Shown: positions 49,998 through 58,698, numbered from the stretch's first letter. The stretch is DNA of 64,000 nt from Paenibacillus koleovorans NBRC 103111 (GCF_004000845.1 NZ_BIMA01000024.1:1-64000); one strand, 5' to 3'. Notes: a model not told the origin generated them from the sequence alone. Made by a program: numbers and translations.

Positions 49998-51272
49998 ATG
50001 TTGGCGTTATTGTCTTCGGACGAAAGCTTGAATCATTTATGGCTGTCTCAGAGAGAACAGTCGCCGCCGGAACTCGAGACAAGCTTTGTTGTTTATACGG
50101 AGCCGCATGAGCTTCTTACTGCTGTTGAGCGGGGAGGCGGCATCGACTATGCGGTGCTTTCCGATCGCTATTTCGATTACGGTGCCTTTTGCGAATATAC
50201 GGAAGCGCTAAGAGAACGCCAACCGAGCTTGAAGCTGAGCGTTATGCTTAGCGACCGCCACGACCGGCTAGTGAACGAGCGATGGATGAAAACCTGTTTG
50301 GCGAATGGGTTCAACTGGATCTCGCCGCATCGTACACGCGACATGATTTTGCAGCAGCTGGCTGAACACCGTGGTGCCGTTCGTTCGGCGGATATGGGAA
50401 GCGGCTCGAAAATGCTTGTTTTCATCGGCTCCACCCCGAATATAGGCACTACGTTGACCGCTTTCGGTACCGCTCTGCGGCTCGCGCATGAAACGATTCA
50501 TCGGATCGGGTACATCTGCTTGAATTTGAAAAGCTCCAAGCTTCACCGCTATATCGGCAACGACAAGCCGGCATTTACTCTGGATCAGCTGCGGGCGGAG
50601 CTGCGCTCCAGAAGTCTGACGTCGGAACGATTGCAGAAAGCATGCGAATCGATACGGGGGAACCCCAACCTGCATGTCCTCTATGGGAATATGCTGCGGG
50701 AGCAATCGGAATATTTTATGCCGGAGGATATCGAGTTTCTGCTTCGAGTGGCGCGAGGCGCCTTCGAGCTAGTCATCGTTGAGGTCGGAGCTTATTGGGA
50801 CAATGCGGCGACGCTGTGCAGCTTGCTGGGGGCGGACGGTCGATACTGGGTGACGACGAAGGAGATTGCGCATTTTCAGGAGGATACGAATCGATGGCTG
50901 TTTAACCTAGGTTCGACTTTTGGCATTGCACCTTCCTCCTTCGATTTAATCGTAACCCAGACGGACAAGCAGGAGGGCAGCGGTCAGCTCTCGCTCAAGG
51001 ATGTTCGGCTGGAAACCGGCATGCAGCTGGTTGGCCAAATTCATCGGTATCCTTATGTAGGCTCCTTATTGAATCAAGGCAAACTGTTGGAGCTGCTGAC
51101 CGGTCGTCAACCGATTCGGCAAGAGCTGGCGAGAATTGCGGACGGCGTCATTCGCTACCATCAGTTGACGCGGAAACCGGAGCCTGTCCCCGAGGCTTCT
51201 ACGGTGCGCAAGTGGATGGCGGGCATGAACTCCTTGCGTTTGAGAGGCAAAGCAACCAAATGGGAGGCGTAG
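49998..51272 (+). CDS. TadZ/CpaE-like protein with degenerate ATPase motif
   Basis: A 424-residue MinD/ParA-superfamily protein. The N-terminal ~130 residues look like a receiver-like atypical domain (DYAVLSDRYFDYG, FNWISPHRTRD). The ATPase core begins MLVFIGSTPNIGTTLTAFGTAL, where the Walker A lysines of KGGxGKT are replaced, and continues with IGYICLNLKSSKL. FELVIVEVGAYWDNAATLC resembles the Walker B region. TadZ positions the Tad pilus complex at the pole or membrane; the missing Lys suggests it binds but may not hydrolyse ATP. GGGAGGTG precedes the ATG. It overlaps the next gene. Confidence 0.82.
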   Translation: MLALLSSDESLNHLWLSQREQSPPELETSFVVYTEPHELLTAVERGGGIDYAVLSDRYFDYGAFCEYTEALRERQPSLKLSVMLSDRHDRLVNERWMKTCLANGFNWISPHRTRDMILQQLAEHRGAVRSADMGSGSKMLVFIGSTPNIGTTLTAFGTALRLAHETIHRIGYICLNLKSSKLHRYIGNDKPAFTLDQLRAELRSRSLTSERLQKACESIRGNPNLHVLYGNMLREQSEYFMPEDIEFLLRVARGAFELVIVEVGAYWDNAATLCSLLGADGRYWVTTKEIAHFQEDTNRWLFNLGSTFGIAPSSFDLIVTQTDKQEGSGQLSLKDVRLETGMQLVGQIHRYPYVGSLLNQGKLLELLTGRQPIRQELARIADGVIRYHQLTRKPEPVPEASTVRKWMAGMNSLRLRGKATKWEA

Positions 51273-52732
51273 TCGGAGAAGAGACGAAATTTTCGCTGCT
51301 TCTTTATTCCGCGGAGGCGAGGAGGGCTAAGAAGACAGCACAGGCAGTCCCGGATAGTGGGCATAAGCCTTCAACCACTGAGAAAGAGCTTTTTCAGACG
51401 ACCCTGGCAGAAGATCAACCGGAATACGAGACTAAAACCGAGGACTTCGAGCGATGCGTGGAAGAAATTCGTGCCGTTCTCGTCGCCGCCGCAGGCAAAA
51501 CCGACGAAGACAAGCTCAAATACAGTGAAGCCTTGAACCGTGCGGTATTGGGGTTCGAGCAGGAGCGTGGACAGTTTCTAGCGATCGTGAGCGATCAACT
51601 GGCTAAGAAACGGTTGAACCACATCCAGCCCCCCAACCGAGTGTACGAGACACTATCGGAAGCGGTATTTGCGGAAGTGATAGGTTTGCATGTGCTGGAG
51701 CTGGTGATGAAAAACCGGGACGGCTTGGAAGAAATCCAAGTTGTAGGCAGGGATATTTATGAAGTGCGTGCCGGTCATGCCATCGTTTCACCTTACAAAT
51801 TCCAAAATGTGAAGGAGGTAGAACGGATCCAGCAAAATTTGGTCCTGTTCAACAATGAGGTGATCAATCCTCGCAAACGGTGGGCGGAAGTATCGCTCAA
51901 GGACGGATCTCGAGTCACAATGACCGGGTTTGGATTTACTGCAGAGCCTACGCTAACGATTCGTTTTTACACGCAGCGTTATTACAGCTTGGACATGCTG
52001 TGCGCTCAAGAATACGGAACGATTAACGAACCCGTTCGACAATTGCTTCTTACTTTGCTTCGCAGTCGATTCAATTTGGTCATCACAGGCCCTACGAACT
52101 CGGGCAAGACGAGCCTGATCAAGGCTCTGATCGCGGAACTCCCCGACGACGAACGATTGATTACGATTGAATCCCGATACGAGCTGATGCTGAAACGGGA
52201 TTTTCCCGCCAAGAACATCATTGAATATGAGATAGATGAGGAGGATCGGCAGCATTCGGGGAGTCAGGCGTTCAAGCTGGCGCTGAGACAGTCGCCGAAG
52301 CGAATCTGTCATGCCGAGATTAGGGACGAGGACGCTAATATTTACGTGCGTGCTTGCACGCGTGGACATGAGGGCAGCATGACATCGGTGCATGTGAATG
52401 CGCTCGAGGATGTGCCTGATGCAATCACGGATATGTGCATGCTGGATGGGAGGGGGATGAATCCGCGGCAATTGATCAAGCGCATTACGGAGTACGTCAC
52501 GCAGATAGGCATTGAGATGGGACTTGTAGACGGACGAAGAAAGGTACTGCGTATCGGTGAGTACGTTTTTGCGGAAGAGGAGGTTCGCGTGCGGGATCTT
52601 GTCCGGTATGATCATACAACAGGTGGCTGGACTTACCCGGTGCAACTGTCTAATAAAGCGTCCGATCGCGTGAAAAAGTATAATGCCCTCGATTCCGCTG
52701 TGGTGAAGAGTGGCAGTGAGGAGCGATGCTGA
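51260..52732 (+). CDS. CpaF/TadA-type secretion ATPase
   Basis: A 490-residue type II/IV secretion ATPase that powers pilus assembly. Walker A is ITGPTNSGKTSLI and Walker B-like is RICHAEIRDEDANIY. The His box reads GHEGSMTSVHVN. The acidic Asp box sits near DERLITIESRYEL. An ~150-residue N-terminal extension with a charged coil precedes the core. The start at 51260 overlaps the TadZ-like stop by 13 bases. The motifs are diverged from typical CpaF (IVGEVRGPE, GHDGSLSTIHAN), which suggests a separate lineage. Confidence 0.9.
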   Translation: MGGVVGEETKFSLLLYSAEARRAKKTAQAVPDSGHKPSTTEKELFQTTLAEDQPEYETKTEDFERCVEEIRAVLVAAAGKTDEDKLKYSEALNRAVLGFEQERGQFLAIVSDQLAKKRLNHIQPPNRVYETLSEAVFAEVIGLHVLELVMKNRDGLEEIQVVGRDIYEVRAGHAIVSPYKFQNVKEVERIQQNLVLFNNEVINPRKRWAEVSLKDGSRVTMTGFGFTAEPTLTIRFYTQRYYSLDMLCAQEYGTINEPVRQLLLTLLRSRFNLVITGPTNSGKTSLIKALIAELPDDERLITIESRYELMLKRDFPAKNIIEYEIDEEDRQHSGSQAFKLALRQSPKRICHAEIRDEDANIYVRACTRGHEGSMTSVHVNALEDVPDAITDMCMLDGRGMNPRQLIKRITEYVTQIGIEMGLVDGRRKVLRIGEYVFAEEEVRVRDLVRYDHTTGGWTYPVQLSNKASDRVKKYNALDSAVVKSGSEERC

Positions 52733-53697
52733 CAAGTTTTGGGCTCGGATTGAGTGAGGGCGTCTTGCAAATCGTGAAGCTCGGATTTCTACTGGTGCTG
52801 TTCCTGCTTCTCTATGGTGCGCTTCGGCTATTGCTGTTGGCATCGCTATGCCGCTCGGCCGCTCGGCAGCGGCTTGCCTATGTTCACGAGACGGCAATTT
52901 CCAGCCGGATAACGCGCTATATGAGCCGGTTTCGCCCGCTTTACGGGCATTTGACCGATTTGCTGGAGTCGCTACGATCTTCGATGTCACTAGGGATGTT
53001 GCTTTATATGATGGTGCTGTTGACGATTGGGGGAGCCACAGCAGGAGCTTTTCTGTTCGGCAGCATCAAGGGAGCTGCGGTTCTGGCTTCCATCTCCGGG
53101 ACGATGCCCTATTTGGTGCTGCGCATGAAGCTGATTGGTCTTCAGATGAAAGCCCGGCTCGATTTTTTGCCTGCGGTGGAGCTATTTTATCAATATTATC
53201 TCGTCTCCGGTCAGCGAAGCATTCGAACCGCTTTGCATGTAACCCTGGAGGAGGACCGGATGTTGTATCCGATGAGGAGCGTCTTTGAGCAACTGCACCG
53301 TAACTTGGCCACGAATCGGACTGCGGACGACAGTCTGAGGGTGTTCACCGTAGCGTTGGGCCATTTATGGGCCGTCTATTTTGCTAATATTCTACGAATC
53401 GGCCTATCGGAAGGGATCGAAATCGGGGACCCGCTGCGGGAGCTGATCCAAGACATGCGCCGCGCCCAGCGGGCCGATCAAGCCGAACGCAATCGATTGT
53501 TGGAAATACGGATTGCCAATTTTTCTTCGGTCTTTTTTCTAGTTATTTTTTTGGGCGTTAATTTCAAGCTGAACTTCGAGAACGCATGGCGCTATTATAT
53601 AGACGATCCTGCGGGGCGAAATATGGTGTTGGACGGGGGATTGTTCATTTTCGCTTCGTTTTTGATGGGCATTTATTTGTCGATGCGAAGAATGTAG
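52726..53697 (+). CDS. TadB-like pilus platform protein
   Basis: A 323-residue membrane protein with helices near the N-terminus (VKLGFLLVLFLLLYGALRLLLLA), in the middle (~95-150) and at the C-terminus (FSSVFFLVIFLGVNFKLNF, VLDGGLFIFASFLMGIYL). The cytoplasmic middle segment (MLYPMRSVFEQLHRNLATNRTADDSLRVFTVALGHLWAVYF) has the shape of a T2SF/GspF-type domain. The ATG overlaps the CpaF stop (ATGCTGA). Its place between CpaF and another platform protein supports the TadB role. Confidence 0.8.
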   Translation: MLTSFGLGLSEGVLQIVKLGFLLVLFLLLYGALRLLLLASLCRSAARQRLAYVHETAISSRITRYMSRFRPLYGHLTDLLESLRSSMSLGMLLYMMVLLTIGGATAGAFLFGSIKGAAVLASISGTMPYLVLRMKLIGLQMKARLDFLPAVELFYQYYLVSGQRSIRTALHVTLEEDRMLYPMRSVFEQLHRNLATNRTADDSLRVFTVALGHLWAVYFANILRIGLSEGIEIGDPLRELIQDMRRAQRADQAERNRLLEIRIANFSSVFFLVIFLGVNFKLNFENAWRYYIDDPAGRNMVLDGGLFIFASFLMGIYLSMRRM

Positions 53698-53735
53698 ACG
53701 ACTGTCTCATACATGGAAGGAGAGTGGAAGCAAGA

Positions 53736-54656
53736 TTGAAGGATATGCCATTTTGGGGGTACGGCTGGTTGGATGTAGCGATTTATACCGCTTTGTTCGG
53801 CTTAGCGTTTGCGGCGTTTTATTATGCGCTGTTGTCAGTGTCCAGAAGGCGAGCCCGTTGGCCGTCCCTTGTCTGGAAAAGATGGCTGCGGCGGCAGCGT
53901 GTGCCGAAGGTGTGGCTCCGCTTGTTAGCGATCCGCACGGATTCGCCTGGCGTGGAATACAAACGGCAATTGCTGGCGAGATGCGGAGTTCGCTTCGATG
54001 CAATCGGTTATGAAACGGGAAGACGTTTGGGAATGGTCGGCGCAGGCGCCACTGTCGGTTTGATTGTTTTCGGAAAACGATTCGGATTCAGCGAGCGTCT
54101 CGATGCAGCGGGCCTTCCGCCCGTATATGTTCTACTGATCGGATCGATTGTTTTCCTGCTGCTGGTTGCGGATCGAGTGCTTTTGGAGTCCATGGGCAAA
54201 TATCGCGCTCAGCAGATCATGAAAGAAATTTACACTCTGAGCCACCAACTGCTCTACTATAACGGGTCGAAAATGAATCTTCATCATAAGCTCACGCGAT
54301 GCCTTCCTTTCACTAAAATGATTCGCCAAGAGCTGCAACTGCTGCTCAACGAATGGTATGCAGGCGCCGAGTCCGCGCTGAAGCGATTCAAGGAGCGGCT
54401 TGGGACAGAGGAAGCGTACAGCTTCGGGGAAACGATCAATTCCATTCGGTTGTTCGAGAACAACGATTATTATAGCTTGCTTCGCGAAAGGCTCCACGAC
54501 TACAAGGAAAAGCTTGAGCTGGCCAAAGACAGCCGGAAGGAAACGACCTCTTATGCGCTGTTTGTGATCGCAGGGTTGCCCATTTTGAACACGTTCCGCA
54601 TTTTTATTTATCCATGGGTGATGGAGGGTCAGAAGCTGTTTCAAACGTTGCAATAA
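53736..54656 (+). CDS. TadC-like pilus platform protein
   Basis: A 306-residue membrane protein paired with TadB-like. Helices are visible near residues ~11-30, ~115-170 and at the C-terminus (TSYALFVIAGLPILNTFRIFIYPW). The central portion (EIYTLSHQLLYYNGSKMNLHHKLTRCLPFT) is a T2SF-like cytoplasmic domain. Start is uncertain: TTG 53736 with AAGGAG 13 bases upstream, or ATG 53745 or GTG 53727. A longer open frame overlaps tadB-like and is rejected. Confidence 0.78.
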   Translation: MKDMPFWGYGWLDVAIYTALFGLAFAAFYYALLSVSRRRARWPSLVWKRWLRRQRVPKVWLRLLAIRTDSPGVEYKRQLLARCGVRFDAIGYETGRRLGMVGAGATVGLIVFGKRFGFSERLDAAGLPPVYVLLIGSIVFLLLVADRVLLESMGKYRAQQIMKEIYTLSHQLLYYNGSKMNLHHKLTRCLPFTKMIRQELQLLLNEWYAGAESALKRFKERLGTEEAYSFGETINSIRLFENNDYYSLLRERLHDYKEKLELAKDSRKETTSYALFVIAGLPILNTFRIFIYPWVMEGQKLFQTLQ

Positions 54657-54685
54657 ACCCATTTATATAGAAGGGATGAATCTAA

Positions 54686-54835
54686 TTGAGGAATATTTTG
54701 GTAACTGTCATGATGCTAATTGTAGTTGCTTTGCTCTTCACCTCCATCATCAACGACAACAACACCGGCATGCGTCGGAACATCCAGACACACGGAACGA
54801 CAGCCAACACGAATATTACATCGCTTGCTCCGTAA
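54686..54835 (+). CDS. Small pilin-like membrane peptide A
   Basis: A 49-residue peptide, TTG start after AAGGGATG. Its N-terminus is immediately hydrophobic (MRNILVTVMMLIVVALLFTS), followed by a short polar tail containing NNTGMRRNIQTHGTTANTN. It has no leader with a cleavage Gly/Ala and no Glu at mature position five, so it does not fit Flp pilins. It is paralogous to the next peptide (shared KxIL..VMLI, GMR and final S-I/L-x-P). Its position directly after TadC suggests a structural subunit. It is below the usual gene-calling length. Confidence 0.65.
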   Translation: MRNILVTVMMLIVVALLFTSIINDNNTGMRRNIQTHGTTANTNITSLAP

Positions 54836-54864
54836 GCAAGAGAGGTAGCGGCGGACATTCACAA

Positions 54865-55011
54865 ATGAAGCAGATTTTGGCGGCAGTTATGCTGATCTTG
54901 GTCATCCTGGTCATCTACAGCGCATCGATCGGTGGAGAGGAGGGAATGCGTGCTCGGGTGCGCGGCAGCGGGAACACCGTAGGGGATGTCATTGAATCGA
55001 TAGATCCGTGA
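54865..55011 (+). CDS. Small pilin-like membrane peptide B
   Basis: A 48-residue peptide paralogous to peptide A: MKQILAAVMLILVILVIYSA, then SIGGEEGMRARVRGSGNTVGDVIESIDP. It has one helix at the extreme N-terminus and a charged tail. Gene order and shared motif argue that A and B arose by duplication. The RBS is weak (only AGAGGTAG well upstream), so translation may depend on readthrough from the operon. Confidence 0.65.
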   Translation: MKQILAAVMLILVILVIYSASIGGEEGMRARVRGSGNTVGDVIESIDP

Positions 55012-55041
55012 CCATTTTTTTCAGAGACGGGAGGGGGCCTG

Positions 55042-55467
55042 GTGAAACAAATCCTAGTGTTCGTATTATTCGCAGGGATATTGTGCTGGGCGATGTTCGC
55101 TCCGGTGTATAAGCATGTGCTGATGGTGCGAAATGCGGTGCTGCAGCAGGAGGTAGACTATTTGCTCGAGATGGGGGCGAACGGCGCTCACGGGTATATC
55201 GACAATGCGGCTATCGCGGCTTCCAGGATACGGTTGGAGCAGAAAGGATTCACGCCTTCCTTGCTTCAGTATGAGGTCGGCACGACCAGCGGTGTAGACG
55301 GCGCGAACCCGGTGCGGCCAGTCAGGCGAGGTGTCGGGTTGCAGCTCCGGATCAGCTATCCGTACGAGCGATTGTTCGAGCTGGACCGCTTGATAGGCGT
55401 TACACCTCCTGTGGCGGGAGCCCGAATGGCGGCCTCGGGAGTGAAGATGAGCGAGTACGTACCTTGA
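55042..55467 (+). CDS. TadE-like minor pilin or assembly protein 1
   Basis: A 141-residue protein beginning MKQILVFVLFAGILCWAMFA, the same N-terminal pattern as the two small peptides. A long amphipathic region follows (VLQQEVDYLLEMGANGAHGYIDNAAIAASRIRLEQKGF) and then beta-type sequence (VGLQLRISYPYERLFEL). GTG start after GGGAGGGGG. It resembles TadE-type pseudopilins in layout but lacks a prepilin cleavage motif. Confidence 0.7.
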   Translation: MKQILVFVLFAGILCWAMFAPVYKHVLMVRNAVLQQEVDYLLEMGANGAHGYIDNAAIAASRIRLEQKGFTPSLLQYEVGTTSGVDGANPVRPVRRGVGLQLRISYPYERLFELDRLIGVTPPVAGARMAASGVKMSEYVP

Positions 55468-55506
55468 CCGCAGACAGGACTAGAGAAGGAGGCTGAGAAA
55501 GAAAGC

Positions 55507-55989
55507 ATGCACAAACTGCTGCTGTTCGTTCTGCTGTTGGCATTTTTGCTCGTAATGAATGCTTTGCAGACGGATGAGCAAGGGGCGCTGCAAGCCCTGT
55601 TCGAAGGCAAACGAGCGGTCAACCGGGCGGCTCATGCGGCGGTGCAGCAGGTGGATCAGGCTAAGCTGGCGGATGGTATCTTCGCTTTGGACGCCGTGCA
55701 GGCGGAATCGGCGGGACTCGCCTATTTGCAAGCGAATATGCATCTGGATTCGGCGAATGAGCCTTTGCCCGGAGCTTTCTGGAAGGCAGGGGCGGAAGTC
55801 GTCGTGTTCGAGGTTATTAATGAAGACAGAGCTTTCCCTTATACGTATACGAATGCCTCTTACGACGTTGAGGTGACGTTGAATCGGCCAGGTGTCGTTA
55901 TGGTCGTGCATGTGGAATACCCACGAGTTTTCCGTGTGCTTCGTCCGGTGGAATGGCATTTGAAAGGTGTTGGGGAGCTGGTGTATTAG
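55507..55989 (+). CDS. TadE-like minor pilin or assembly protein 2
   Basis: A 160-residue protein with an N-terminal helix (HKLLLFVLLLAFLLVMNAL), an amphipathic helix (LQALFEGKRAVNRAAHAAVQQVDQAKLADG) and a beta-rich end (YDVEVTLNRPGVVMVVHVEYPRVFR). The layout parallels the preceding protein and TadE/TadF. AGAAGGAGG lies about fifteen bases upstream of the ATG. The function is inferred only from context. Confidence 0.7.
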   Translation: MHKLLLFVLLLAFLLVMNALQTDEQGALQALFEGKRAVNRAAHAAVQQVDQAKLADGIFALDAVQAESAGLAYLQANMHLDSANEPLPGAFWKAGAEVVVFEVINEDRAFPYTYTNASYDVEVTLNRPGVVMVVHVEYPRVFRVLRPVEWHLKGVGELVY

Positions 55990-56088
55990 CTGCGGTGCGA
56001 GGTGCATTTGTTTCAAGAGGGGGCGGATCGGGTAGTAAGAAGCAAGGAAGCGAATCCCAAGTGTAAGATGGAAAGGAGATGTTTGATC

Positions 56089-56253
56089 ATGGCGATCAAC
56101 GAAAACCGGAATGTAGAAATCGACCGTACGACTGTCGAGAAGCGGATGGACTCCAGTCAAGTCGCTTCGACATTCATCAAGTACGCCGCTTACATTGTCA
56201 TCTTCTTCGGAGCGCTGTACTTCCTCGTCCGATACGTATTCCCAATGTTCTAA
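56089..56253 (+). CDS. Small single-helix membrane protein ending the Tad-like operon
   Basis: A 54-residue protein with a polar N-terminal half (NENRNVEIDRTTVEKRMDSS) and one C-terminal helix (IKYAAYIVIFFGALYFLVRYVFP). This is the reverse layout of peptides A and B. AAAGGAG lies ten bases before the ATG; TTG 56083 is an alternative. A terminator follows, closing the operon. Confidence 0.65.
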   Translation: MAINENRNVEIDRTTVEKRMDSSQVASTFIKYAAYIVIFFGALYFLVRYVFPMF

Positions 56254-56271
56254 CATGGCGTAATTGAAAGA

Positions 56272-56325
56272 CGGCCCTCGGCGGTGTGCTTATTCGGCAC
56301 CCGCCAAGGGCTGTTTGGTTTGGTT
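56272..56325. terminator. Terminator closing the Tad-like operon
   Basis: GGCCCTCGGCGGTGTGC pairs with GCACCCGCCAAGGGC (one bulge) and is followed by TGTTTGGTTT. It lies between convergent genes. Confidence 0.75.
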
Positions 56326-56351
56326 CTGGACGAGAGCGAGCGGACGGGCGA

Positions 56352-57206
56352 TTACACGCGATGCATCAGCTGCCACTCGCGGCCCGGCCGATTCGTTCGG
56401 AATGTCTCGATGTTGCCCTGATCCTGCAGCATCACGTAGCACGTACAGCCGTCGGGGCCGCCGAAAGTAATGTTGCTGCAGTTTTTGCCGTGCAGCTGCA
56501 CTTCCCGCAGAAGCTCCCCGGCAGGCGAGACGATGGCGATCGTCCCTTTGCCATAACGGGTAATGAACAGATTGCCGTCGACATCGCAGCGCATGCCGTC
56601 CATCCCGTGATCCTCGAACTGGATGAGCAGCCGTTTGTTGCTGATCGATTGGTCCGGCGCCAAGTCGTAAGCCCATACGTTGCGCTGGCGGGTTTCATTG
56701 ACGTACAGCGTCTTGTTGTCGGGGCTTACTTCGATGCCGTTCGTCGTGCCCATCCCGGCTTCGAGCAGCGTCGTCGCCCCGTCCCGATCGATGCGCCACA
56801 GCTGGCCGGTGCCTTCCTTCCAGTTCGGGTCGCTGGCGAACAATGTGTCGTCATCGGCGATCGCTACGTCGTTCGGCTGATTCATGGACGGCTGATGGGC
56901 AAATACGCTGATCGAGCGAGTGTCCGTATCGACCTTCAATATATTGTGGCCGGTGTAATCGGCTATGAACATCGCGCCGGCCCGGTTAAACCGGATGCCG
57001 TTCCCTTTGCTGCCGGCCGGCAGCTCCACGAACAGATCCGTCTCTCCAGCCGGCGTTACGCGGCCGATCGTGCCTTCTCTTGCATAATTGACGGCATATA
57101 CAGTGCCGTCTTCGGCGGTTGCAGGTCCTTCGATGCCGGACGTAAACCCTCCGACCGGCGTCAGGACGGAGCTTTGGAACAGCTCGTCGGAATGTGTGGC
57201 GGTCAT
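56352..57206 (-). CDS. SMP-30/gluconolactonase-like beta-propeller protein
   Basis: A 284-residue six-bladed beta-propeller. Metal-site residues are in GIEGPATAEDG (Glu), NQPNDVAIADDDTLFASDP (Asn) and DGMRCDVDGNLFIT (Asp), with MGTTNGIEVSPDNKTLYVNET between them. The family includes gluconolactonases and other lactone hydrolases. It has no signal peptide. It is convergent with the Tad operon and divergent from the M24 peptidase. The substrate is unknown. Confidence 0.9.
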   Translation of the reverse strand: MTATHSDELFQSSVLTPVGGFTSGIEGPATAEDGTVYAVNYAREGTIGRVTPAGETDLFVELPAGSKGNGIRFNRAGAMFIADYTGHNILKVDTDTRSISVFAHQPSMNQPNDVAIADDDTLFASDPNWKEGTGQLWRIDRDGATTLLEAGMGTTNGIEVSPDNKTLYVNETRQRNVWAYDLAPDQSISNKRLLIQFEDHGMDGMRCDVDGNLFITRYGKGTIAIVSPAGELLREVQLHGKNCSNITFGGPDGCTCYVMLQDQGNIETFRTNRPGREWQLMHRV

Positions 57207-57334
57207 TTTTGTGTTCTCCTTCAGCTTTTTCCGTATAGTTTCGATGTTTCGCGGCTCGTTTCCTGCTTGACGCGCTTCCGGTGTATAATGGAAACGATAA
57301 AACTAGCCAGGGAAGTTGGAAGAGGAGAGCTGCA

Positions 57335-58606
57335 ATGATGGGATGGAATATGGCGACTACAAGCCAGGCGTCTGACCAGACGAATGACCAGAGGAACGAA
57401 ACGCTGCTGCGCCGGCGGCGGCTTCAGGATAAAATGCGTGCGCAAGCCATGGACGGCATGATCCTTACGCAGAACGTAGATTTGTATTATTTCACCGGCT
57501 CGATGCAGACCGGGTATTTGTTCATCCCGACGGAGGGCGAAGCGGTGTTCTTCGTCCGCCGCAGCTTGTCGCGGGCCGAACGCGAGGCCGCCGTCCCCGT
57601 GCGCGAGCTCGGCTCGCTGCGGCAGTTCATGGCCGGGCTGGCTGCCTGCAGCCCGCAGCTGTTCGGCGCCGGCCGCGCCGCCGATGCGCCGCCCGTCGTG
57701 CTGGCGGCCGAGTACGACGTGCTGCCGGTACAGCAGTTCCAGCGGCTCGAGGCGGCCGTCCCGTCCGCCCGCTGGGTGGACGGCTCGATGCTCGTCCGCG
57801 AGACGCGCATGCTCAAGTCGCCTCGCGAGCTCGAGGCGATCCGGACGGCCGCGCGAACGATCGACGCGGCGTTCGAGCAGGCGCTCGCCAAGCTCGTGCC
57901 CGGCATGACCGAGCTTGAGCTGATGGCCGCCGTCGAAGCGTCGATCCGGCTGCACGGCCATATGGGGCTCATGCGCATGCGCGGCTACAACCAGGAGATC
58001 ATCACCGGCATGATCGGCGCCGGTGATGCGGCTGCGCAGCCGACCTACTTCGACGGTCCGGCCGGCGGACTCGGGCTGGGCCCGGCCGCGCCGCAGAGCG
58101 CGAGCCGCCGCCCGATCGGCGTGAACGAACCGATCCTCATCGACGTCGGCTGCTGCATCGACGGCTATGTGATCGATATGACGCGCACGGTCGTCATCGG
58201 CGACTTGCCCGAGGATCTGCGAAGCGCCTACGAGCTGAGCGAACAAGTGCTGCGTAGCACCGAAGCCCGGCTCCGCCCGGGCACCATTTGCGAGGAGCTG
58301 TACATGAATGCCCTCGATCAAGTGAAGCAGGCCGGCCTGAGCGAGCATTTTATGGGCTTCGGCCGCGATCAAGTGAAGTTCCTGGGTCATGGGATCGGCC
58401 TGGAAATCGACGAGCTGCCGGTGCTCGCCCGCGGCTTCTCGTATCCGCTCGAGCCCGGGATGGTTATCGCAATCGAGCCCAAATTCACGTTCCCCGGCCG
58501 CGGGGTCGTCGGCATCGAGAATTCATATGTCATCACGGAAGACGGCTTCGAGAAGCTCACCTCCACACGCGAGGGATTAATTCGGTTGCCCGGTGCACAT
58601 AATTAA
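57335..58606 (+). CDS. M24-family Xaa-Pro peptidase
   Basis: A 423-residue pita-bread-fold metallopeptidase. The N-terminal creatinase-type domain starts MDGMILTQNVDLYYFTGSMQTGYLF. The catalytic domain has the two Asp in LIDVGCCIDGYVIDMTRTV, His in GHGIGLEIDELPVL, Glu in VIAIEPKF and Glu in GIENSYVI. It likely cleaves Xaa-Pro dipeptides or N-terminal Xaa-Pro. GAGGAG lies eight bases before the ATG at 57335. Confidence 0.92.
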   Translation: MMGWNMATTSQASDQTNDQRNETLLRRRRLQDKMRAQAMDGMILTQNVDLYYFTGSMQTGYLFIPTEGEAVFFVRRSLSRAEREAAVPVRELGSLRQFMAGLAACSPQLFGAGRAADAPPVVLAAEYDVLPVQQFQRLEAAVPSARWVDGSMLVRETRMLKSPRELEAIRTAARTIDAAFEQALAKLVPGMTELELMAAVEASIRLHGHMGLMRMRGYNQEIITGMIGAGDAAAQPTYFDGPAGGLGLGPAAPQSASRRPIGVNEPILIDVGCCIDGYVIDMTRTVVIGDLPEDLRSAYELSEQVLRSTEARLRPGTICEELYMNALDQVKQAGLSEHFMGFGRDQVKFLGHGIGLEIDELPVLARGFSYPLEPGMVIAIEPKFTFPGRGVVGIENSYVITEDGFEKLTSTREGLIRLPGAHN

Positions 58607-58670
58607 CAAAAAAGAATCGTACCCGATTCCGACGGAGCTTCGATCCGGTTGAAAATTTTTTCGAAATCAA

Positions 58671-58698
58671 TGAACTTTTTCGCCCGCCCATTCGTACT
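58671..58698 (+). promoter_or_regulatory. SigY-type autoregulated promoter
   Basis: TGAAC (58671-58675) and CGTACT (58693-58698) are separated by 17 bases, close to the TGAAC/CGTC arrangement of the B. subtilis sigY promoter. It lies 53 bases upstream of the leader ORF. Confidence 0.65.

Noticed and set aside
53586-53735. Extended TadC-like N-terminus overlapping the TadB-like gene
   Set aside because: The overlap of over 100 bases is encoded in another frame of the TadB-like gene, and no RBS precedes it.
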